Assembly (NCBI GenBank): GCA_009782165.1 | Contig: WQUH01000188.1 | Coordinates: 1 to 10,818, forward strand | Reading direction: 5' to 3' | Origin: Pseudomonadota bacterium | GTDB lineage: Bacteria; Desulfobacterota; Desulfobulbia; Desulfobulbales; Desulfobulbaceae | Length of the DNA: 10,818 nt | Shown: piece after piece, positions 1 through 6,934 of the stretch | How the letters are laid out: each line of letters opens with the position of its first letter | How positions within the stretch are numbered: the stretch's first letter is position 1 | Position numbers and translations under genes: made by a program | Notes under the pieces: generated by a model | Database searches by the model: none | What the model was told of the DNA's origin: nothing | The model's input: only the letters and a program-made list of their open reading frames with translations

Positions 1-686
1 TGGACATGGCGCGGCGGCGAGTACATGTCGTAGAGGATGCCGTCCACCCGTTTGCGGATCTTGACCCGGTCCTTGTAGGACTCGATGTGGATGTCGCTGG
101 CGTCGTCCCGCACCGCCTGGGACAAGACCAGGTTGACCAGCTTGATCACCGGGGCGTCGCTGGTGTCGTCGAGCAGGTCGGAGGTTTCCTCGATCTCGGT
201 GAGGATCGACTCGGGATTCTCCTCGTCCATGTCCTGCATAACCTGGTCGGCGGCCTCCTGCCGGGTCTTGTCGTAGGCCGCATGGATGGCCACGAACACC
301 TCGTTGGGGGAGGTCAGCACGGTCTTGATGCCTTCCCACTGGATCCGGCGCTGCAGATCGTCCAGTTGCTGAAAATGGAAGGGCTCGGCCATGGCGATGA
401 AGGAGCCGGTGGGGGCCGCGATGGGGATCATCTTGAATTTCTTGAGAAACCCGATCGGCACCTGGGGCACGAAGAAGGGTTCGAAGTCCGCGGGCAGGGT
501 ATGGAGCACCTCCATCCCGCACTGCTGGCTGCGGGCGCTGAGCAGATCGTGCTCGCTGATCTTGCGGAGCTGGACGAGGATCTCCCCGAGCCGGCCGCCG
601 CGCTCCCTCTGCAGGTTCAGGGCGGTCGTGATGTTCTCGGCTGAGACGCCGAAATTTTCCTGAAGGATTTCACCGAGCAGACGCAT
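1..686 (-). CDS. gspE: Type II secretion system assembly ATPase GspE, N-terminal part (cut by window edge)
   Basis: This is the cytoplasmic ATPase that powers pseudopilus assembly from the inner face of the inner membrane. The first 228 codons are visible. Residues 1-140 look like the GspE N-terminal domain that docks on the cytoplasmic part of GspL, with a pattern like RLGEILVQLRKISEHDLL (32-49) followed by a Q-x-G segment. Residues 140-175 are an acidic linker. From about 178 the core begins with APVIKLVNLVLSQAV and then ASDIHIE (196-202), a hallmark of GspE/PilB ATPases, followed by RVDGILYD. Walker A and B, the Asp and His boxes and the Cys4 zinc motif would lie beyond the left edge and cannot be checked. 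The ATG at 686 follows a GGAGG on the minus strand by 4 nt. It is the last gene in the visible run, 78 nt after gspD. The family call is firm; an MSHA- or PilB-type ATPase is much less likely given the neighbours. Confidence 0.95.
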   Translation of the reverse strand, partial: MRLLGEILQENFGVSAENITTALNLQRERGGRLGEILVQLRKISEHDLLSARSQQCGMEVLHTLPADFEPFFVPQVPIGFLKKFKMIPIAAPTGSFIAMAEPFHFQQLDDLQRRIQWEGIKTVLTSPNEVFVAIHAAYDKTRQEAADQVMQDMDEENPESILTEIEETSDLLDDTSDAPVIKLVNLVLSQAVRDDASDIHIESYKDRVKIRKRVDGILYDMYSPPRHV

Positions 687-690
687 AAAC

Positions 691-695
691 CCTCC
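691..695 (-). promoter_or_regulatory. Ribosome binding site of gspE
   Basis: The minus strand reads GGAGG, then GTTT, then the ATG of gspE. This is a perfect Shine-Dalgarno core and among the strongest in the cluster. It fits the fact that gspE is the only gene here separated from its upstream neighbour by a larger gap (78 nt) and so cannot rely on close coupling. It also fixes the gspE start. Confidence 0.7.
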
Positions 696-764
696 GCTCC
701 TGTTCCGGCAGCAAGCCTTTCCCCGATCCGGACGCGATCGTCTGCATGCGCGGCCCCATCCTGT

Positions 765-2999
765 TCATTTTTCGAGCCGCACCCGCTGCAACCCAGCCTG
801 GGCCGCCACGCGCAGCGGATCTTCGGCGGCCGGGCCGCCGCTTCCCGCTCCCTTCGGCGGCGGCAGCTCCAGGATCCGCCGGTACAGGGCCTCGGCCTCA
901 CGCCACTTGCCCTCGCGTTCGCACACCAGCGCCAGATTGAACATGGCCACGCCGTTGTTGGGATCGATCTTCAAGGCCTGATTGAAATATTCCCGCGCCC
1001 GGTGCAGATCGTTCCGCTGGAGCTTGGCGAAACCGATATCGGTCAGGGCCATGCTGTGGTCGGGATTGGCCTTCGGATGGAAGAACTGGTCGGCGGGGTC
1101 GCCCGCAACCTTGTGTATCTCTTCCATCTTGTCCCGTTTCTTCATGTACAGTTCGGCAAGCTCGGCCGGATTCTCGACGATGTGCGGGGTGATGAAGATG
1201 TAGAGATTGGTCTTCTGGGTCTGGTTGCTGTGCGATTTGAACAGCCAGCCGAACAGGGGGATGTCGCCGAGCAGCGGCACCTTGTATTCGCCGATGGTAT
1301 CGTCCTGGCCGATCATGCCCCCGATCACCACGGTCTGTTCGTTGTGGACCACCACGGTGGTCTCCGCGGTCCGCTTGTAGGTGGTGGGGGTGGGCGTGTT
1401 GGCGTTGTCCTTGAGCTTGATCACCTCCACCCCGATCTCCAGCCGCATCACCTCCGCCTGGTTGACCTGGGGCGTGATGGTCAGGGTGGTGGCCACGTCC
1501 TTGTACTCGTAGTTGGTGTAATCCTGCAGGGTGCCGGTGGTGGTGTTCTTGCTGGTGATGTAGGGCACGTTCTCGCCGACCTTGATCGTGGCCTTTTTAT
1601 TGTCGGTGGTCAGGATCTGCGGGGTGGCGATGACGTTGACGTCGTCGTCGCTCTTGTAGGCATTGACCACGGCCCCGAGATTCTGAAAGGTGACGCCGCC
1701 GATGTTGATCCCCTTCTCCAGCACGCCCAGGGTGACGCCGGCCGGCAGGGTGCCGGTCGACAGGGTGTTGAGATTCGCGTAGGAGCCGCCGCCGGCCGGG
1801 CCGCCGCTGAAGCCGCCGACCACCGAGCCGCCGCCGTGGGCCCACTCGACCCCGATGTTGAAATCCTTGGTGACGTTGACCTCCATGATCAGCGCTTCGA
1901 GATAGACCATCCGCCTGGGGATGTCGAGTTTCTTGACCACCTCCTCGAGCGCCTCGTACTCCTCCTGGGGGCCGGTGACGATCAGGGCGTTGGTCGCGGT
2001 ATCGGCGACCACCTTGATGGCCTTGGACAGGGCCGATCCGCCGGGCAAGGCCGCGCCGCCCGGGCCGCTGCCCTTGCTTCCGGACAAGTCGTCGGGCAGG
2101 TTCATCAGCACCTTGACCAGCTCTTCGGCCTTGGCGTGCTGCAAATAGATCAGCCGCATGTTGCTCCCTTTCCGGGGCGAGTCCTCATCCAGTTGGGCGA
2201 CCAGGGTCCGAACCCGCTGCATGGCCGACTTGGAGGCCATCACGATCACCGCGTTGGTGCGTTCAAAGGGGATCACCTTGACGGTCTCGGGCCGCATGCC
2301 CTTCTGCGCGGGCCCGCCCGCGAACAGTTGGCCGACCGCCTTGGCCACGTTTTCCGCCGAGGTCCGCTTCAGGGGGATCACCACCATTTCATCCGCGTCC
2401 GAGGGCACGTCCACGGCCCGGATGATCTCCAGCAGCCGGGCGATGTTGGTCTGATAGTCGGTGATGACGAGCATGCTCGAACTCGGGTGGGCAATCAGCA
2501 CGCTGTTTTTCGACACCAGGGGGGCGAGGAGATTTTTCACCTCCTCGGTGGCGGCGTATTTCAGGGCAACGATCTGGGTGACGATCCGGTCGTCCGCCGA
2601 GAGCGGCTCGCCGTTGCGCAGGGTGAGGACACTCTTGGTCCGCGCCGTGGCCGAGGGGACGATCTTGACCACCGAACCGCTCGGCACCGCGGCATAGCCG
2701 TGCACTTCCAGCACGGACTCGAAAACCCGCCAGGCATCCTCATCGGAGATCCGGGTGGGCGAGATGATCGTCACCTTGCCTTTGACATCGCGGTCGACCA
2801 CAAAGTTTTTCTGCGTCAGTTCGCTGATGTACTTGATGAAGACATTGATATCGACATCGTTGAAATCAATGGTGACGAACCGTTGTCCCCCGCCGCTCTG
2901 CTGGGCGATTTTCGGATTGGCCGCGTCCAGCGCGGACCCGAACGTCAGGGGAAGAACAATCGCCAACAGGATGCCGATAGACCACAAAAACTTTCTCAT
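765..2999 (-). CDS. gspD: Type II secretion system secretin GspD with C-terminal TPR domain
   Basis: This is the outer-membrane secretin channel through which folded substrates leave the periplasm (744 aa). Residues 1-26 form a Sec signal peptide with probable cleavage near SALDA-ANP. N0 spans about 41-117 (FVTIDFNDVDINVFIKYISE), N1 about 140-197, N2 about 204-271, and N3 about 280-360 with a Gly/Ser/Pro insert at 304-325. The secretin barrel runs about 361-607 and includes VNVIATPQILTTDNKKA and the conserved VPLLGDIPLFGWLF at 574-587. The unusual part is the end: after ITPHIVENP (603-611) and an acidic/basic linker, residues 646-715 read as two tetratricopeptide repeats (GFAKLQRNDLHRAREYFNQA, then NLALVCEREGKWREAEALYR) plus a partial helix, in place of a usual S-domain. 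The ATG at 2999 is forced because an in-frame TGA lies two codons upstream at 3006-3008. No clear Shine-Dalgarno precedes it. N0 should bind the GspC homology region encoded just upstream. Confidence 0.97.
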   Translation of the reverse strand: MRKFLWSIGILLAIVLPLTFGSALDAANPKIAQQSGGGQRFVTIDFNDVDINVFIKYISELTQKNFVVDRDVKGKVTIISPTRISDEDAWRVFESVLEVHGYAAVPSGSVVKIVPSATARTKSVLTLRNGEPLSADDRIVTQIVALKYAATEEVKNLLAPLVSKNSVLIAHPSSSMLVITDYQTNIARLLEIIRAVDVPSDADEMVVIPLKRTSAENVAKAVGQLFAGGPAQKGMRPETVKVIPFERTNAVIVMASKSAMQRVRTLVAQLDEDSPRKGSNMRLIYLQHAKAEELVKVLMNLPDDLSGSKGSGPGGAALPGGSALSKAIKVVADTATNALIVTGPQEEYEALEEVVKKLDIPRRMVYLEALIMEVNVTKDFNIGVEWAHGGGSVVGGFSGGPAGGGSYANLNTLSTGTLPAGVTLGVLEKGINIGGVTFQNLGAVVNAYKSDDDVNVIATPQILTTDNKKATIKVGENVPYITSKNTTTGTLQDYTNYEYKDVATTLTITPQVNQAEVMRLEIGVEVIKLKDNANTPTPTTYKRTAETTVVVHNEQTVVIGGMIGQDDTIGEYKVPLLGDIPLFGWLFKSHSNQTQKTNLYIFITPHIVENPAELAELYMKKRDKMEEIHKVAGDPADQFFHPKANPDHSMALTDIGFAKLQRNDLHRAREYFNQALKIDPNNGVAMFNLALVCEREGKWREAEALYRRILELPPPKGAGSGGPAAEDPLRVAAQAGLQRVRLEK

Positions 3000-3040
3000 A
3001 ATCGTTCACATCGCAGACAGGCGCCCAATCCGGCGCGCAT
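2996..3040 (-). other. Possible 14-codon leader ORF coupled to the gspD start
   Basis: In the 47-nt gap between gspC and gspD the minus strand has an ATG at 3040 opening a 14-codon frame (MRAGLGACLRCERL). Its TGA overlaps the gspD ATG as ATGA, the same junction seen at gspI-gspJ and gspL-gspM. gspD itself lacks a visible Shine-Dalgarno, so ribosomes ending this frame could reinitiate on gspD. The small ORF also lacks a good Shine-Dalgarno, and a frame this short can arise by chance. It is recorded as a candidate only. Confidence 0.2.
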
Positions 3041-3046
3041 TTGAAT

Positions 3047-3877
3047 TCATTGTGCCGTTCGAACCTCTGATGCGCCGGCAGGCGCATCGTGCCGCCCCTG
3101 CGGCGGCGGCTCCGCCGCCGGCTTTTCCCCGCCCGGATCCGTGGGCGCGGCCTCGCCAACGCCCGGCGGCTGGGGCTGGCCTTCTTCCCCCGGCGCTTGG
3201 CCGGGCTGCTCGACCGGCGGCGGCGACGGCGCGGCGGTATCGCGGACACTGATCCGCCGCCGCGGTTTCGCTTCCGGCACCTTGTTCTCGACTGCCTCGT
3301 TGACCACCACCGGCGCCCTTTCCGGCATCTCCGGCGCCTTCTCCATGTTCCGCGCCCCGGCCCGCCGCGAGTCGGCCCCACCTTCCTGGCCGCCGCTGCC
3401 GGGATCCCTGATGGTCAGCACCTCCTCGCGGCCGTTGACCAGCAGCACCACCCTGCCCCGGCTGATCCTGTTGATGCGCGCGCCCTGGATCTCGCTGCCG
3501 ACGCGGTAGAGGTCTTCCTGCTTGGTCTGTTCGTTGCGGATAATCGCCCTGGCATCGTCCGTGCCGCCGATGACCGTGCCGAGCAGGACCAGGCGCAGTC
3601 TGGTTTGCTCCAGGCCATCCTCGTCCGCGGGAGACGATGCGCCCCGATGCCCGGAACCCTCTCCGGCCTGAAAAATATTTCTGGTCACGATGATGCTGAA
3701 ATCCGTGCCGACAGCGGCCGCCTCCGTCTCCTGTCGGGCCGGCGCGGCATCTTTCTTCTGTTCCGCGGCAGGGTGGGGCTGGTCCCGCAAACGCTCCTCC
3801 ATCCTGTTATACCAGAAGGCGACTCCGGCATACACCAGAAGAACGATGACCACCAGGCGGAGCACAATCGATATCAC
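3047..3877 (-). CDS. gspC: Type II secretion system protein GspC, homology region followed by Pro/Glu-rich tail, no PDZ
   Basis: GspC spans the inner membrane and links the GspL/M platform to the periplasmic N0 domain of GspD. The 276-aa product has a short N-terminus, one membrane helix at about 3-22 (VLRLVVIVLLVYAGVAFWY), a linker rich in Ala, Glu and Lys, then the homology region at about 58-157. That region opens with FSIIVTRNIFQ and continues with LRLVLLGTVIGG, ARAIIRNE, DLYRVGSEI and RVVLLVNGREEVLTI, which is the usual HR strand order. Residues 158-276 are low complexity, rich in Pro, Gly, Glu and Ala, with a basic patch PRRRISVRD at 205-213. No PDZ or coiled coil is visible, although many GspC proteins end in one. 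The start is a GTG at 3877, 4 nt after gspN stops; a later ATG (codon 26) would lose the membrane helix, so GTG is preferred. Identity rests on the HR pattern and position before gspD. Confidence 0.88.
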   Translation of the reverse strand: MISIVLRLVVIVLLVYAGVAFWYNRMEERLRDQPHPAAEQKKDAAPARQETEAAAVGTDFSIIVTRNIFQAGEGSGHRGASSPADEDGLEQTRLRLVLLGTVIGGTDDARAIIRNEQTKQEDLYRVGSEIQGARINRISRGRVVLLVNGREEVLTIRDPGSGGQEGGADSRRAGARNMEKAPEMPERAPVVVNEAVENKVPEAKPRRRISVRDTAAPSPPPVEQPGQAPGEEGQPQPPGVGEAAPTDPGGEKPAAEPPPQGRHDAPAGASEVRTAQ

Positions 3878-3881
3878 AGCC

Positions 3882-4817
3882 TTATCTCAACTCCTGTTCC
3901 AGGGTTTGCACAAGCATGGCATATTCTCCGTAATGGATGCCCGGATTGACCAGGCCGCCCGTGATGCTGAACGGCAGCGCATGGTCTTTCAGTTGCAGGC
4001 GGAATGCCTGCAGGTTCACGGTATTGTCCAGCCCTTTGAAAAAACCCTCTTTGGGTTCGGCAACCCCGTGTACGTCGATCTGCCACAGCACCGGATCGCG
4101 CCCCAGGATCACTGTTCCCGCAAAACGGCTGTCGAGCAGGTTCGAGGCGAGCAGCCCCTGCTCGAGCGTCAAGGTCTCTCCCTGGCCGTGGACAACGACC
4201 GAGGCCCTGGCGAACGGCAGCTCCCGGTGGCCGAGGATGGGACGCTGGAGCCCCAACTGGCCGTTGGCCACGCTGATCCGGGCCTCCAGGGCGGCCACGG
4301 CGGGCGGGGTCGGCCGCACCTCGGCGGTAAACGTCCCGGCAACCGTACCCTGTACGCTGCGCCCCAGTTGACGGCTGAGCCAGGGAAATTCCGTCAGGCT
4401 GACATCCTGGATCGCGCCTTCGATCCGGCCGCCCTCGCTCCCGCCTTGCCATTGGGCCGTGCCCGCGACGCTCCCCTTGCCGGCCACCAGGCGAAAACCG
4501 ACCTGCCCGGACCAGGACCGCAGCGAGTCCAGCAGATGCGGCTGGATGGACAGGCGCTCGAAGCGGACCAGCGGGGTCCGATCCTCCCTGTTCGCGTACC
4601 CTTCGATGGGGCGGAAGGTCAGATGGGCCGGCAACTCCAGGGCAACGCCTCCCACCTGCCAGTGCAGCTCCGGCCAGACGCGGCCGAGCATCGCCTCAAA
4701 GGAGTGGCGAACCGCTTCCCCGGGAAACAAGAGCCGCAACATCGCCGCCAGGACGACCGCGACAAACAGACCGTACCCGAGAACACTCCCAAGCCGCCTC
4801 ACGGCAGACATGCCCAT
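3882..4817 (-). CDS. gspN: Type II secretion system protein GspN (AsmA-like accessory protein)
   Basis: The product is 311 aa with one N-terminal membrane helix (about 12-30, LGYGLFVAVVLAAMLRLLF) and a periplasmic remainder. The remainder is rich in short amphipathic beta strands such as VGFRLVAGKGSVAGTAQW, GRIEGAIQDVSLTEFP and GTVAGTFTAEV. This is the pattern of the GspN family found in deltaproteobacterial and leptospiral T2SS clusters, whose fold resembles AsmA-type beta-taco proteins. Its exact role is unknown, and many T2SS work without it. The C-terminal part (250-311), with a GLDNTVNLQAF and ITGGLVNPGIHYG pattern, resembles the end of other GspN proteins. The gene lies 17 nt after gspM and 4 nt before gspC. 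The ATG at 4817 has GAGG 7 nt upstream; an ATG at 4811 is an alternative. Sequence conservation in this family is low, so position contributes to the call. Confidence 0.85.
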   Translation of the reverse strand: MGMSAVRRLGSVLGYGLFVAVVLAAMLRLLFPGEAVRHSFEAMLGRVWPELHWQVGGVALELPAHLTFRPIEGYANREDRTPLVRFERLSIQPHLLDSLRSWSGQVGFRLVAGKGSVAGTAQWQGGSEGGRIEGAIQDVSLTEFPWLSRQLGRSVQGTVAGTFTAEVRPTPPAVAALEARISVANGQLGLQRPILGHRELPFARASVVVHGQGETLTLEQGLLASNLLDSRFAGTVILGRDPVLWQIDVHGVAEPKEGFFKGLDNTVNLQAFRLQLKDHALPFSITGGLVNPGIHYGEYAMLVQTLEQELR

Positions 4818-4824
4818 GCCCTTA

Positions 4825-4828
4825 CCTC
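4825..4828 (-). promoter_or_regulatory. Ribosome binding site of gspN
   Basis: The minus strand reads GAGG followed by 7 nt and the ATG at 4817. This spacing favours that ATG over the one two codons downstream. Confidence 0.5.
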
Positions 4829-4834
4829 GTACGC

Positions 4835-5383
4835 CTAAGGAGATGCGGCAACGCCGGCCTGATCGGCGCTCACCATCATCAAGGTGACATCGAGCGTTCC
4901 CTCTTCCTTGGTGTTTTCCTGGATGGTGATCTGATCGACCCCGACCAACTGGTCAGGGGCCTCGACCTGTTCGAGGAAGGCGATCAGTTTGGTCAGCCCG
5001 ACCCCCTGAAGCCGCATCTCGACCCGGCTCTGCTTGAACTGGTCGTGCTCCATCGACGCCGACGGTTTCATGTAGGAGATCAGTTCCTTGACCTCGCTGG
5101 CGGCGGATTTTTCCTCGAGAAAGGAGAAGAGACTGAAGCCCGGATCCCGCTGGGCGAGCAAGGTGGTCAGGGAGCCGGTCTGCATGCCGATTTCCTGGTA
5201 CTGTTTGCGCAATAGCCGCATCTCGGCCACCGCCTTCTCCCGCGCGGCCAGCCGTTTGACCATCCTGGCCCGGCCGTCGAGCAGGGGAAAAAAGATGAAC
5301 TGCAGGAACACGAACAGCACCAGCGCCCCGCCGGCAAGGATCACCATTCGTTTCTCGCGCTGGCTCAGTTGCGGTTGTTTCAT
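4835..5383 (-). CDS. gspM: Type II secretion system inner-membrane protein GspM
   Basis: GspM is a bitopic inner-membrane protein that pairs with GspL in the assembly platform and contacts the pseudopilus machinery. The 182-aa product fits the family length and layout. A short basic cytoplasmic start (MKQPQLSQREKR) precedes one membrane helix at about 13-34 (MVILAGGALVLFVFLQFIFF). A charged heptad-like helix follows (about 37-66, GRARMVKRLAAREKAVAEMR), and then a ferredoxin-like periplasmic domain (about 80-175) with EMRLQGVGLTKLIAFLEQVE. The first two bases of its ATG codon belong to the gspL stop (ATGA, 4-nt overlap), so translation is probably coupled to gspL, its binding partner. A GAGGG lies 3 nt before the ATG. 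GspM sequences are poorly conserved, but layout plus position make the call strong. Confidence 0.93.
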   Translation of the reverse strand: MKQPQLSQREKRMVILAGGALVLFVFLQFIFFPLLDGRARMVKRLAAREKAVAEMRLLRKQYQEIGMQTGSLTTLLAQRDPGFSLFSFLEEKSAASEVKELISYMKPSASMEHDQFKQSRVEMRLQGVGLTKLIAFLEQVEAPDQLVGVDQITIQENTKEEGTLDVTLMMVSADQAGVAASP

Positions 5384-6897
5384 AGACCCTCGAGCTGCAG
5401 TTGGACCTCGAACCGGACCAGCCCTTTCTGCTTGTCCTTATCCGCGGTGGCGGAGACGATCTGCACGGATTTGAATTTCGGCGAAGCGGCCAGGGCGCTT
5501 TTGATTGCCTGCACGGCGTTGAAGGTATCGGTCGAGCCCTTGAGGGTGAGCGATTCGCGGTCGATGTGCAGGCGGCTGACCCGCAGGACGACGGTCTCCG
5601 GGATCCGGGCGGAGATGTCGGCCAGCAGGCCCAGCACCCGTTTGCCGTCGTGGAGAAACAGGCTGGGCGAGGCCGGCCCCCGCAGCGATTGCATGCGGGC
5701 CTGCATCTCGGTCAGCGGATCCTGCACCTTGGTCGCCTCGGGAAAGGTCTCCTTGTACACCGTGACCATCGTCTGGTGCAGGGCCGCATCCCGCTGGTGC
5801 AACTGGTGGTAATCGTAGCCCAGAAAACCGGCCAGTCCCAGCGCCAGCGCCGCTCCAGCCGCCGCCGCCGCCATCGCCTGTTTTTTGGAGGCGAACAGCG
5901 TTCTTGTGGGGGCGAACTCTCCCTGGCGGAAGTTGATCCCGGTCCGTTTGAGTCCTTGCAGAGCCAAAACCAGGGCCCGGTCGCCGGACGGCCCCGGCCA
6001 CTGCTGCCGGACCTCATCCGCGCAGGCCAGCGCATTGGCGGCAAAGAAATCGATGGCTTCGACGGGCAGGCCGAACTCCGCCCGCACGATCTCGGTCACG
6101 AACGCCCGCTGCGCCAGGGGGCCGGTGAGCACGACCCGCTCCGGCGGGCTGTCTGCCATGCCGCCCCCTTCCCTGTTCTCCATCCGGAAATACTCCAGGC
6201 TCCGCTCGGCCGACCGGCAGAGCAGACGGATGCACTCCATGGCCGCGCTCAACTCGACGATCTCGACCTGCCCGCGCTCGTACCGGAACGGCGAGCGGAA
6301 AATCGTCTCTTCGAGGTAGGGGAGCCGCCGGAAAAATGTCGGCTGCCCGTTGGCCACCAGCGCCAGAGAACCGGCATGGAGATCGACGTGGATCAGGAGG
6401 AAATTCGGCCGCTCCCTGTCCTGTCTGCCCAGATGCGCGGCCAGCGAAGCCATCGAGGGAACGACCATCCGCGGATCGACCACCCCCTGCAGGCTGGTCA
6501 GCAAGGCGCGCAGCCAGCTTTTTTCCAGCGAGAGGGTCACGATGGCCGCCCCTCCGGCCTCGCGTTTCCCGGCCACGGCAAAACCGGTGACCACAGTCTC
6601 GACCGGGGCCAGCAGTTGCTCTTCCAGCTCGGCAGGCAGAACCTGGGCAATTTTCCTGGCATCCTGAAAGGGCAGGTTCAGGTTCCGCACGCTGATGAGC
6701 GAAAGCGACAGACCGCACACGCACACGCCGTCCCGCCAGTCGAGCTGTCGGCACAGCAGGGCGATCGTTTCGGCGGGATCGGCGCCGTAGGCCATGGGCA
6801 GACTGGCGCAACCGCGCAGGCTCAGCCGTCTGCCCCGCTGCTCGATCACCGCCCCGGTGATATGGTTGTCGCCTATGTCGATGCCCAGCGATAACAT
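5380..6897 (-). CDS. gspL: Type II secretion system platform protein GspL (PilM-like actin fold)
   Basis: GspL recruits the ATPase GspE through its cytoplasmic domain and GspM through its membrane and periplasmic part. The product is 505 aa from the preferred start. Residues 3-330 form an actin-like cytoplasmic domain opening with LSLGIDIGDNHITGAVIE, as in PilM, with RVVLTGPLAQ near 255. The INFRQGEFAP motif (about 321-330) is typical of the boundary before the membrane helix, here at about 341-360 (Ala/Gly-rich, ending LGLAGFLGYDY). Residues 361-505 are a periplasmic helix plus a ferredoxin-like domain. ATGs occur at 6906, 6903 and 6897. The only Shine-Dalgarno (AAGGA, 6906-6910) is 8 nt from the 6897 ATG and too close to the others, so 6897 is chosen. 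It follows gspK by a 37-nt gap from that start and overlaps gspM by ATGA. The nearly intact PilM-like nucleotide-binding loop suggests some GspL/PilM common features, but PilN and PilO partners are absent. Confidence 0.94.
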   Translation of the reverse strand: MLSLGIDIGDNHITGAVIEQRGRRLSLRGCASLPMAYGADPAETIALLCRQLDWRDGVCVCGLSLSLISVRNLNLPFQDARKIAQVLPAELEEQLLAPVETVVTGFAVAGKREAGGAAIVTLSLEKSWLRALLTSLQGVVDPRMVVPSMASLAAHLGRQDRERPNFLLIHVDLHAGSLALVANGQPTFFRRLPYLEETIFRSPFRYERGQVEIVELSAAMECIRLLCRSAERSLEYFRMENREGGGMADSPPERVVLTGPLAQRAFVTEIVRAEFGLPVEAIDFFAANALACADEVRQQWPGPSGDRALVLALQGLKRTGINFRQGEFAPTRTLFASKKQAMAAAAAGAALALGLAGFLGYDYHQLHQRDAALHQTMVTVYKETFPEATKVQDPLTEMQARMQSLRGPASPSLFLHDGKRVLGLLADISARIPETVVLRVSRLHIDRESLTLKGSTDTFNAVQAIKSALAASPKFKSVQIVSATADKDKQKGLVRFEVQLQLEGL

Positions 6898-6905
6898 GCC
6901 CATCA

Positions 6906-6910
6906 TCCTT
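6906..6910 (-). promoter_or_regulatory. Ribosome binding site deciding the gspL start
   Basis: The minus strand carries AAGGA, whose last base is the first base of an ATG at 6906. That position is too close for the ATGs at 6906 and 6903 but ideal (8 nt) for the ATG at 6897. It is the only purine-rich core in the gap after gspK. Confidence 0.5.
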
Positions 6911-6934
6911 GCGCCGGCCGGCTGTGCCGCCGCG

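Noticed and set aside
687..764. The 78-nt gspD-gspE gap as a terminator or attenuator
   Set aside because: Only a 5-bp CGATC/GATCG inverted repeat is visible, with no T-run. The strong ribosome binding site is the only supported element.
1002..3044. A 680-codon open frame on the plus strand opposite gspD
   Set aside because: Its product is rich in His, Gly, Asp and Leu with no domain pattern, as expected opposite a GC-rich gene with GC-biased third positions. gspD on the other strand is unmistakable.
2866..3381. An alternative minus-strand frame across the end of gspC that might hide a frameshifted PDZ domain
   Set aside because: Its product is Arg/Ser-rich without PDZ-like strands, so a lost frame does not explain the missing PDZ.
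5401..6894. A 497-codon open frame on the plus strand opposite gspL
   Set aside because: Same composition as the one opposite gspD, mirrors the extent of gspL, and has no recognisable motif. It is a codon-bias shadow.
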